A stretch of DNA of 13,036 bases from Chloroflexota bacterium (lineage in GTDB: Bacteria; Chloroflexota; Chloroflexia; Thermomicrobiales; UBA6265). Of the stretch, positions 1-6,534 are shown one piece after another. Under the pieces are notes generated by a model. The model saw only the letters and a list, made by a program, of their open reading frames with translations, was not told the DNA's origin and searched no databases. The position numbers and the translations under genes are program-made. Position 1 is the first letter of the stretch, and every line of letters begins with the position of its first letter. Location of the stretch: the NCBI GenBank assembly GCA_023424355.1, contig JAFAEA010000387.1:1-13036 (forward strand), in the 5' to 3' direction.

Positions 1-737
1 TCATCCATAATGCGTCCGCGGAAATATCGGTTGGTCTGCTCGAACGGAATCGATTTGCCTAACTTCGCTCTGGGAGCCTCGAGCAACGCGCCCTGAATCT
101 CCGGGAATGCTGCGCAGGAAGACTGCAACGGGCAGGTGAGGCACATCGGTTTGCGAGCGGTGCAATGAATGGCACCGAACTCCATGATCGCCTGATTCCA
201 GGTCCAGCCGTTGCCGGCCGGAATCACCTCGGCCGCGATTTCCAGCACCTGCTTGTCCGGGATCGTCGGTTTGGGGATATCCACACCAACGAAGATCCGA
301 TGAAGCACACGGCGCATGTTGGTATCGATGAATGCCACATCCTGCTCATATGCAAAACATGCGATCGCGCCGGCGGTGTATGGTCCGATTCCGGGGAGAT
401 CCAGGAGTCCATCGACAGTGGTTGGGAACGCGCCACCGTTATCAACCACAGCCTGTGCGGCCCGCTGTAGATTCACGGCTCGACGGTTGTAGCCGAGACC
501 TTTCCACGCACGGATCACTTCTGCGACGGGTGCTGAGGCGAGTTCGCGAACTGTCGGCCAGCGGTCCATCCAATCGCGCCAATATGGAATCACGCGATCG
601 ACCTGCGTCTGTTGCAGCATGATCTCGCTGACCATGATTGCGTATGGATCACGGGTGTGACGCCACGGGAGATCACGTCGGTGTTGCTCGAACCAGGCGA
701 GAATCCCGGATTGAACGGTTTCGATATCCGACAGCAT
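1..737 (-). CDS. mutY: A/G-specific adenine glycosylase MutY, 3' end cut by window edge
   Basis: Base-excision repair glycosylase that removes adenine mispaired with 8-oxoguanine. Reading the minus strand from ATG at 737 gives 245 residues without a stop. An HhH-GPD fold is visible: the SEIMLQQTQV segment carries the expected catalytic Glu38 and the QQT wedge, GLGYN lies near 80-84, the hairpin LPGIGPYTAGA is at 114-124, and catalytic Asp138 sits in DTNMRRV. The [4Fe-4S] ligands follow as C192-x6-C199-x2-C202-x5-C208, the MutY/Nth spacing. The end seen, with FRGRIMD, resembles short actinobacterial MutY proteins. Whether a NUDIX-like 8-oxoG recognition domain follows cannot be seen. The ATG shares one base with the stop of the upstream PaiB-family gene, so translation is probably coupled. 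It is the last visible gene of the ABC-F/coaE/paiB operon. GLGYN replaces the commoner GLGYY. Identity is strong. Confidence 0.95.
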   Translation of the reverse strand, partial: MLSDIETVQSGILAWFEQHRRDLPWRHTRDPYAIMVSEIMLQQTQVDRVIPYWRDWMDRWPTVRELASAPVAEVIRAWKGLGYNRRAVNLQRAAQAVVDNGGAFPTTVDGLLDLPGIGPYTAGAIACFAYEQDVAFIDTNMRRVLHRIFVGVDIPKPTIPDKQVLEIAAEVIPAGNGWTWNQAIMEFGAIHCTARKPMCLTCPLQSSCAAFPEIQGALLEAPRAKLGKSIPFEQTNRYFRGRIMD

Positions 738-1375
738 CAGGGTTTCTTCGCTTTGATCATCAGATTACGGATCGCCTGATCATCGCCATTATCGCGAACC
801 TCGAGTCCGACAATGACGCCGGCGCGGTCGGCTTCCGTTCGGTTCTGGTTGAGCTTCCACTTGGCCTTGATGCGCGTGATATCGATACTCAGGCCAACAA
901 TGCCGTCCAGCTGCTCGACAAGATAGTCCTGTGGCGCATCGCCCATCTTCCACGGCTGCTCGTTAGTAGCCTCATGGACCTTGGTCAGCAATCCGACTGC
1001 CATGCGTTTGAACTTCTCGTCGTGGTGAACAGTCATCTTGCCCCATGCATGCACGGTGGCGTAGTTCCAGGTCGGCACAACCTTGTGCGTTTCGCGCTTG
1101 GTGGCGTACCAATTCGGGGTGATGTACGTGTTTGGACCGTGGAAGATCGCCAGCACATCCTGATTCGGATCGGCTCTCCACATGTCGTTCTGAATCGACA
1201 CGTGAGCGATGAATCTGCCGAACTCTCCGTGATCTGGCTGAAAGATGAGAGGTATAGGAGTTGGCCAGAGTTCACCGTTCAGGTGCACCACGAGCGTGCC
1301 GAACGGATTTGCGTTTAGAAAGGCTTGGATATCAGCCGCATCGGTCTGGGCAAAGTGCTCCGGCAGATAGGTCAT
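737..1375 (-). CDS. PaiB-family FMN-binding protein (putative negative transcriptional regulator)
   Basis: 212 residues, full length for the PaiB/FMN-binding split-barrel family. Family hallmarks are visible: an N-terminal YLPEHF segment, NPFGTLV near 23-29, FHGPNTYITPNWY at 78-90, VPTWNYATVHAWG at 100-112 and KLNQNR at 174-179. Bacillus PaiB is described as a negative regulator of sporulation and protease genes, but related proteins are flavin- or haem-binding split barrels without a recognisable helix-turn-helix, so a true regulatory role here is uncertain. The ATG at 1375 follows the coaE stop by four bases and is preceded by GAGG about eight bases upstream. Its stop overlaps the mutY start by one base. 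It therefore belongs to the leftward operon. Context gives no specific substrate; protection from oxidised or reactive small molecules beside mutY would be a guess. Confidence 0.88.
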   Translation of the reverse strand: MTYLPEHFAQTDAADIQAFLNANPFGTLVVHLNGELWPTPIPLIFQPDHGEFGRFIAHVSIQNDMWRADPNQDVLAIFHGPNTYITPNWYATKRETHKVVPTWNYATVHAWGKMTVHHDEKFKRMAVGLLTKVHEATNEQPWKMGDAPQDYLVEQLDGIVGLSIDITRIKAKWKLNQNRTEADRAGVIVGLEVRDNGDDQAIRNLMIKAKKP

Positions 1376-1379
1376 TCCA

Positions 1380-1970
1380 TCAACCTCGCAGATTCAGCCA
1401 CGCCTGATCGACCTTGGCGCGGAGGTCTTTGAGTGCGCCGTCATTGACGATCTCAACGTCCGCGACTGCTCGCTTGGGACCAAGCGGCGGTTGCGCCGCA
1501 ACGCGACGACGAGCTTCCTCTTCATCAACATGGTTTCGCTGCATCACGCGTTCAATCTGTTGCGCTTCCGGTGCGGTGATGAGCCACACTGCATCACAGA
1601 CCTCGTGATGTCCGCTTTCGATGAGCTTGACAGCATCGAGAATCACCACGCCATCCTGGATTGCGAATGCGCGGCGATCCGCTTCGGCAATCACAGCGGG
1701 ATGGGTGAGGGCATCGAGTTCGGCGAGTTTTGATTTGTCGCTGAAAACGATGGCACCCAGTGCCTTTCGATCCAGCGACCCATCGTCGGTGAGAATCTCT
1801 TCACCGAAGTGCTCAACCAGCGATTGCAAAAGGGGCATCCCGGGAGCAACAAGTTCGTGGTACACCACATCGCTATCGATGTGGTGAGCGCCCTTTTCGA
1901 TCAACATCTTCACTACGGTGCTTTTACCGGTGGCGATGTTGCCGGTGACTCCCAGAATGAACCGACTCAT
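1380..1970 (-). CDS. coaE: Dephospho-CoA kinase
   Basis: Catalyses the last step of coenzyme A synthesis, ATP-dependent phosphorylation of the 3'-hydroxyl of dephospho-CoA, in the cytoplasm. The protein is 196 residues, normal for CoaE. The P-loop GNIATGKS is at 10-17, the substrate-side DSDVVYHELVAPG at 32-44 matches the family DAD-x4-(H/R)-x-L-x2-PG pattern, THP is at 89-91, and the LID-like MQRNHVDEEEARRR lies at 143-156. The reading frame is open upstream to 2015, but ATG at 1970 is chosen because GGAGG lies about eight bases before it, the protein then begins MSRFILGVTG as expected, and the ATG shares one base with the TAA of the ABC-F gene. The longer form would add 15 residues unlike any CoaE N-terminus. 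Translation is probably coupled to the upstream gene. Confidence 0.95.
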   Translation of the reverse strand: MSRFILGVTGNIATGKSTVVKMLIEKGAHHIDSDVVYHELVAPGMPLLQSLVEHFGEEILTDDGSLDRKALGAIVFSDKSKLAELDALTHPAVIAEADRRAFAIQDGVVILDAVKLIESGHHEVCDAVWLITAPEAQQIERVMQRNHVDEEEARRRVAAQPPLGPKRAVADVEIVNDGALKDLRAKVDQAWLNLRG

Positions 1971-3943
1971 TACACTCCCTCCAGCTCCAGGCTTGCTTCG
2001 GTGAGTTGTTCCCATTCGGCATACACGCCATCGAGTTCTGCCTGTACCTTTTCGAACTCGGTGCCGAGGGTGCTGATGGCATCGATATCCTGATCGATGG
2101 TGGCAATGGTCATCGCATCGTTCAGTTCGTTGAGCTTGCCCTCGAGCTGTGAGATCGAGCGCTCCACCTTGGCCAGCTTCTTCTGCACATCGGTGTTGGT
2201 GCGTCGCTTTGGCTTGCCCTTGGCCGTGATTTCGACGAGTGGATCGTTCTCCGCGACCACCGGATCTGGTGCCGCTTCAACAACGGGTTTAGATACTTCC
2301 GGTTCCGCAGCAGCGGCCGCACGTCGGCCCAGAGCACGCTGGTAATCCGTGTAATTACCGAGGCTGAAGGTCATGGATTTGTCTTCCATGATCCACAACT
2401 TCGTCGCGACCTTATCCATGAAGTAGCGGTCGTGGCTGACGAACAGGATAGTGCCGTCGAAATCGTTGAGCATTTGCTCCAGCGTTTCGCGGCTCTGGAT
2501 ATCGAGGTGGTTGGTCGGCTCGTCGAGAATCAGGAAGTTCGCCTGCTCAAGAAGAAGCACCGCGAGCGCCAATCGACTTCGTTCCCCACCGGAGAGATCG
2601 TTGATGTGTTTCAGCACATCGTCGCCACTAAACAGGAATCGGCCCAGGTACGTGCGAGCAAATTCCTCGCTCATGATCTGGGTGTCCTGAATCAGGCTCA
2701 GCGGCGTGCCGTTGCCCTTGCCGCGGAGTTGCTCGTGACTCTGGGCGTAGTAGCCTGGTTTCACATTCGTGCCGTAGTTGTACTCACCCTTCAGCAAGGG
2801 GAGGTCGCCTACAAGGCTCTTGAGCAGTGTGGTTTTGCCACTACCGTTAGGGCCAAGCAAACCGACGCGATCGCCACGCTCAATGGTGAGCTCCGGCGTT
2901 TTCACATAAAGCGCTGGTCCATCCGGATCCTGGTAGCCGACTTCGAGTTCGCTACTGGTGAGCACCATTCGTCCACTGCGCACATTGCTGGGCAGCTTGA
3001 GATGCATCTCCTGGTAATCCTGCGGTCGCGGAATTCTCTCGAGTCTATCGAGCTTCTTCTGCCGACCTCTGGCTTCGCGATACCGCTGGCCAGCGCCATA
3101 TTTGCGGATGAATTCTTCCTGCCGCTGAATGTACTCCTGCTGCTCCTCGTATTCCTTGATGTGGCGCGCTCGGCGCTCCGCCCGCATGGGCAGATACTTC
3201 GCGTAGCTGGCAGGATAATCCTCCAGTCGTCCGAAGCTGAGATCGAGCGTGCGCGTGGTGGTGCGATCGAGGAAGTAGCGATCGTGGCTGACGATGAGAC
3301 ACGCACCATGCCAGCGGCTGAGGAAATCCTCCAGCCATTCCAGCATTTCGAGATCGAGGTGGTTCGTCGGCTCGTCAAGCAGAAGCAGATCCGGATCGGC
3401 CAACAGCGCCTTGGCGAGTGCGACACGGGTTTTCTGGCCGCCGCTCAGGCGAGCAACCGGATCGTCCCACATATCCTGAGTGAATCCGAGCCCCTGCAGC
3501 ACTTCATCGACGCGATGCTCGATATCGTATCCGGCTGCGGATTCGAAGTGAACGCTGAGCCGGTCGTATTCATCCATCAAGGATTCAAGATCGACTCCGT
3601 CATCGCCCATCATGTACTCAATTTCGCGCATTCGCGCTTGCATTTTGAGCACAGGAGCGAAGGCCAGTCGAGCTTCCTCACGCAAGGTGTTATCGCTGGT
3701 GAACTTGGCTTCCTGCGGCAGATACGTGATGCGAAGTCCTGGAGAACTCGCGATATCGCCGCCGTTTGAATGCTCGATGCCGGCAATGATGCGCAGGATG
3801 GTGCTCTTGCCCGCACCGTTCTGGCCAACGAGGGCGACATGCTCTCGTTCGCGCACGATGAAGCTGACACCGCTGAAAATCGTGTCGGTGATATAGGTCT
3901 TGGTGAGATCGGTAACGGTGAGAAGTGGTACTGCTGGTGGCAT
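1970..3943 (-). CDS. ABC-F family ATPase (ribosome-associated, Uup/YdiF-like)
   Basis: 657 residues with two ATP-binding cassettes and no membrane segments, the hallmark of ABC-F proteins, which bind the ribosomal E site and rescue or protect stalled ribosomes. NBD1 has Walker A GQNGAGKST at 40-48, LSGGQ at 166-170, Walker B ending in catalytic Glu191 (DEPTNHLD) and switch His220. NBD2 has GPNGSGKTT at 364-372, LSGGE at 450-454, Glu475 and His504. The linker at about 235-310 is long, charged and helical, containing RQKKLDRLE, and corresponds to the P-site tRNA interaction motif. A low-complexity Ala/Pro/Glu hinge (541-575) leads to a C-terminal coiled coil at about 583-655, like the DNA- or RNA-binding tail of Uup-type members. 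It is the first gene of the coaE/paiB/mutY operon. A GGAG lies 11 bases before the ATG. Exact subfamily, and hence housekeeping or antibiotic-resistance role, is not decided by sequence alone. Confidence 0.95.
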   Translation of the reverse strand: MPPAVPLLTVTDLTKTYITDTIFSGVSFIVREREHVALVGQNGAGKSTILRIIAGIEHSNGGDIASSPGLRITYLPQEAKFTSDNTLREEARLAFAPVLKMQARMREIEYMMGDDGVDLESLMDEYDRLSVHFESAAGYDIEHRVDEVLQGLGFTQDMWDDPVARLSGGQKTRVALAKALLADPDLLLLDEPTNHLDLEMLEWLEDFLSRWHGACLIVSHDRYFLDRTTTRTLDLSFGRLEDYPASYAKYLPMRAERRARHIKEYEEQQEYIQRQEEFIRKYGAGQRYREARGRQKKLDRLERIPRPQDYQEMHLKLPSNVRSGRMVLTSSELEVGYQDPDGPALYVKTPELTIERGDRVGLLGPNGSGKTTLLKSLVGDLPLLKGEYNYGTNVKPGYYAQSHEQLRGKGNGTPLSLIQDTQIMSEEFARTYLGRFLFSGDDVLKHINDLSGGERSRLALAVLLLEQANFLILDEPTNHLDIQSRETLEQMLNDFDGTILFVSHDRYFMDKVATKLWIMEDKSMTFSLGNYTDYQRALGRRAAAAAEPEVSKPVVEAAPDPVVAENDPLVEITAKGKPKRRTNTDVQKKLAKVERSISQLEGKLNELNDAMTIATIDQDIDAISTLGTEFEKVQAELDGVYAEWEQLTEASLELEGV

Positions 3944-3979
3944 GGTTCAGAATGCTCCGGTGATTTGAGTGTGAAAACT

Positions 3980-4045
3980 GCACGCACGAATAGCCCGCAA
4001 GAAGTGGGGCGGGCGGGAAATCATATGGAGGTTGTCACTGCGTGC
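3980..4045. repeat. Nested inverted repeats in the ABC-F leader
   Basis: GCACGCA at 3980-3986 pairs with TGCGTGC at 4039-4045. Inside it GCCCGC at 3993-3998 pairs with GCGGGC near 4009-4014, with a ten-base loop. No T-tract follows either stem on either strand, so an intrinsic terminator is not supported. As RNA from the minus strand this would fold in the 5' leader of the ABC-F gene. Confidence 0.35.
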
Positions 4046-4052
4046 GAATCAT
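4035..4052 (-). other. Possible five-codon leader ORF upstream of the ABC-F gene
   Basis: On the minus strand ATG at 4052 opens a five-codon frame (MIRTQ) with TGA at 4035-4037. AGGA stands six bases upstream (4059-4062), a good ribosome-binding distance. It lies about 90 bases before the ABC-F start, followed by inverted repeats. Some antibiotic-responsive ABC-F genes are known to be controlled by short leader ORFs and attenuation. That parallel is the only reason to list this; a five-codon ORF with a fair SD can arise by chance. Confidence 0.2.
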
Positions 4053-4132
4053 CCGGAATCCTGTACGGCGTCAATAACGGTCGCCGTTAAGTGTAGCACC
4101 CGAAGTGGAGACGGGTTTGGTGGTTGCGAACC

Positions 4133-5086
4133 TTAAACGGCCGTTGAGGCTTCTCGCTGAGCTCGCAGAGATTTTCGACGGGCATGGGACCTTCGGAACG
4201 AATCCAGCGTCAACAGAATCAACGCGGCCCACACAAATCCGAAGCCAATCCAGCGGGCGAGGGGAACACTTTCGCCAAACACGAACACCGCCACCATGAA
4301 CTGACCAATCGGCGCCAGGAACTGCAACATGCCCATTGTCACCAAAGGCAAACGAGTGGCTGCCGAGGTGAACAGGGAGAGCGGCAGAATCGTGGCCAAC
4401 CCCAGAAAGATCAGCAGAAACGTGTGCAAAACACCGTTGTTGCCGAATGTGAGGTTATCGGCACCGGCCTTAATCCAGACCAGGACGCCGATGGCGAACG
4501 GCGCGAGCATCAAACTCTCGAATGTCATTGTCTGCACCGCGCCGATGTTACTGCCTAATTGCTTTTTGATGACACCGTAAATCGTGAAACTCGTGGCCAG
4601 TGTGAGGGCAATCCAGGGGAGACGACCGTAATCGACGCTGATGACAAGTACAGCGATCGCGCCGAGTCCAATGGCCGTCCATTGCATTGGCGACATCCGC
4701 TCCTTCAGCACCAGCACACCCACCAACACCATCATGAGCGGATTGATGAAATACCCGAGGCTACTCTCGAGCACGTTGCCGATACTCACTGCGTAGATGT
4801 ACACGCCCCAGTTCACTGCAAGTACATAAGCGGCAATGAACAGGAGTCCTGCCTTCCGCGGCTGACGGAAGATTTCCCGAATCCAACCGAGATCTCGCTT
4901 CCACAGCCAATAGATGAGGCAGAAGAACACGCTCCAGAGAATCCGTTGTGCCAGAATCTCCATCGGCCCGGCATCATCCAGTGCCCGGAAGTAGATGGGA
5001 AGCACACCCCAACTTCCGTATGCCAGGATGCCGTAGATCATGCCCTTCCGGGTCTCTTCAGCACTGGTGTTTGTGGGGCTGGACAT
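4133..5086 (-). CDS. rarD: RarD/EamA-family permease (DMT superfamily)
   Basis: Integral membrane transporter of the drug/metabolite superfamily, 317 residues, with about ten hydrophobic helices in two EamA repeats. The RarD subgroup is indicated by GILAYGSWGVLPIYF near the start, NWGVYIYAV around 92-100, and SSLGYFINPLMMV around 108-120. The C-terminus is short, basic and presumably cytoplasmic. Substrate is not known for most RarD proteins; a chloramphenicol-related role was proposed for one pseudomonad homologue only. An upstream in-frame TTG at 5092 exists, but ATG at 5086 is preferred because GGAA then stands seven to eight bases before the start, whereas TTG would sit almost on top of it. 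It is divergent from lysA. That pairing invites the idea of amino-acid or lysine-pathway export, but nothing in the sequence proves it. Confidence 0.88.
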   Translation of the reverse strand: MSSPTNTSAEETRKGMIYGILAYGSWGVLPIYFRALDDAGPMEILAQRILWSVFFCLIYWLWKRDLGWIREIFRQPRKAGLLFIAAYVLAVNWGVYIYAVSIGNVLESSLGYFINPLMMVLVGVLVLKERMSPMQWTAIGLGAIAVLVISVDYGRLPWIALTLATSFTIYGVIKKQLGSNIGAVQTMTFESLMLAPFAIGVLVWIKAGADNLTFGNNGVLHTFLLIFLGLATILPLSLFTSAATRLPLVTMGMLQFLAPIGQFMVAVFVFGESVPLARWIGFGFVWAALILLTLDSFRRSHARRKSLRAQREASTAV

Positions 5087-5129
5087 GGGCAATTCCGGTG
5101 ATTTATCTCGATGGCCGAAGCCAATTCAG

Positions 5130-5165
5130 TTGTTGCATTGTCTGATGGTGGTGACAATACCGCAA
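5130..5165. promoter_or_regulatory. Interlocked face-to-face promoter candidates with a dyad, rarD/lysA
   Basis: A perfect inverted repeat ATTGTC-N10-GACAAT occupies 5137-5158. Each arm can serve as a -10 box (GACAAT on its own strand). For lysA, TTGTTG at 5130-5135 lies 17 bases from GACAAT at 5153-5158. For rarD, TTGCGG at 5160-5165 (minus strand) lies 17 bases from GACAAT at 5137-5142. Both would give leaders of about 45 bases. Hexamers are only partial matches to consensus, so promoter calls are tentative. The symmetry itself is directly visible and could equally be an operator. Confidence 0.4.
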
Positions 5166-5211
5166 GACGTGCGAAAATGATGCTTGCGTGTAGAAAAGGC
5201 GAGGGAGAACT

Positions 5212-6534
5212 GTGACAGACATTTGGCCGCAGGAAACACACAGAAATGCCGCCGGTCAGCTGGTGGTTGGTGGAGTGCCACTCGCGAATATTGTTCAGGA
5301 ATACGGCAGCCCGGTTTACGTCTACGATGAACCAACGCTCCGCACAGCCATGCGTACCTGGAAACAGGCGTTGGAGAACAGGCTGCCAAACAGCCGTGTT
5401 GTATATGCCGGCAAGGCGTTCCTCTGCACAGCAATCGCTCAAATCGTGATGCAAGAGGGTCTTGGCCTCGATTGCGTTTCCGATGGTGAGTTGTTCGTGG
5501 GGCTCAACGCTGGCGTATCTCCCGAAATGCTCAGCCTGCATGGTAACAACAAGGGACGAAACGAGCTCGAACTCGCCATCGAAGCCGGTATCGGCAAAAT
5601 CATTGTGGACAACGAAGACGAGATCTCGTTACTGGACGAACTCACGGCCGATCGCGAAACGCCGATTACCGTACTTCTGCGGCTCAATCCAGGCGTAGAT
5701 GTGCACACGCATAAAAAGATCAGCACCGGCATGGCCGATTCCAAGTTTGGATTGCCGATCGCGAACGGCCAGGCTGAGGCAGCGGTACAAAAACTTCAGG
5801 CTGTTCGCGGAGTCCGACTCGCTGGCTATCACGCGCATGTGGGCAGTCAGCTTTTTGATACCGATGCACATACGGCCGCCATCTCCGATATGATCGCGTT
5901 CGCCGCCGATATGCGCACCAAACACGGTGTGGAACTGGAGATATTCTCGCCGGGTGGTGGATTCGGAATTGGTTATCTGGATGACCAGAAGCCATTGGAT
6001 CCGGCGTTTTGGGTGGATGTGATCGCTTCCGCGATAGAATCTGCCTGCGAGCAACATGATTTGCCGCTGCCATCGCTCGTGATCGAACCGGGACGCGCGC
6101 TAGCGGGTCCGGCCGGCGTCGCGGTTTATACGCTGGGCGCGCGCAAAGAACTGCCGGATATCCGCACATACATAAGTGTGGATGGTGGCATGGCTGATAA
6201 CATTCGTCCGGCGTTGTATGATGCTTCCTACACTGCAGTGATTGCCAATCGAGACGACGACTCCGCGATGGAGGAAGTGACAGTTGCCGGCAAGTACTGC
6301 GAGAGTGGCGATATTCTCATCGAGAAGGTCAGCCTGCCAACGCCGCAGGAAGGCGATCTGCTCGCGATTCCGGCCGCCGGTGCTTACTGCCTGGCGATGG
6401 CCAGTAACTACAACATGAGCCTTAAGCCCGCGGTTGCCTTGGTAAACAAAGGTGATGTGCGACTCATTCGCAGACGTGAATCCTTCGCCGATCTGATTCG
6501 GCTGGATTATCCGTTATCGAACCAGGAGGGTTAG
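5212..6534 (+). CDS. lysA: Diaminopimelate decarboxylase
   Basis: PLP enzyme (alanine racemase-like fold III) that decarboxylates meso-diaminopimelate to L-lysine, the final step of the DAP pathway. At 440 residues it is normal for the family. Visible signatures are the PLP lysine K68 in YAGKAF, HAHVGSQ at 207-213, phosphate-binding GGGFG at 248-252, EPGR at 292-295, VDGG at 323-326, active-site Cys363 in CESGD at 363-367, and GAY at 390-392. The combination with the N-terminal WPQ...GGVPL and YGSPVYVYDE segments separates it from ornithine/arginine decarboxylases and from carboxynorspermidine decarboxylase. GTG at 5212 is chosen: GAGGGAG lies just upstream and the next in-frame start would delete the conserved N-terminus. 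Its final codons carry the ribosome binding site of the sigma gene, which starts directly after the TAG. No lysine-riboswitch-like leader is present; the leader is short. Confidence 0.96.
   Translation: MTDIWPQETHRNAAGQLVVGGVPLANIVQEYGSPVYVYDEPTLRTAMRTWKQALENRLPNSRVVYAGKAFLCTAIAQIVMQEGLGLDCVSDGELFVGLNAGVSPEMLSLHGNNKGRNELELAIEAGIGKIIVDNEDEISLLDELTADRETPITVLLRLNPGVDVHTHKKISTGMADSKFGLPIANGQAEAAVQKLQAVRGVRLAGYHAHVGSQLFDTDAHTAAISDMIAFAADMRTKHGVELEIFSPGGGFGIGYLDDQKPLDPAFWVDVIASAIESACEQHDLPLPSLVIEPGRALAGPAGVAVYTLGARKELPDIRTYISVDGGMADNIRPALYDASYTAVIANRDDDSAMEEVTVAGKYCESGDILIEKVSLPTPQEGDLLAIPAAGAYCLAMASNYNMSLKPAVALVNKGDVRLIRRRESFADLIRLDYPLSNQEG

Noticed and set aside
638..1318. 226-codon plus-strand frame opposite the PaiB-like gene
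   Set aside because: The minus-strand protein has clear PaiB signatures and fits the operon; this frame has none.
2432..3769. 445-codon open frame on the plus strand opposite the ABC-F gene
   Set aside because: It lies entirely antisense to a gene with both NBDs intact, its translation resembles no family, and long antisense frames are common at this base composition and codon usage.
3992..4014. GCCCGC...GCGGGC hairpin as a terminator after rarD or before the ABC-F gene
   Set aside because: No T-tract on either strand.
4069..4074. TTGACG on the minus strand as the -35 box of an ABC-F promoter
   Set aside because: No acceptable -10 box 16-18 bases downstream on that strand (ATGATT/TGATTC only).
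4136..4145. AACGGCCGTT palindrome near the rarD stop
   Set aside because: Ten-base palindrome within the last codons of rarD; expected by chance in a window this size.
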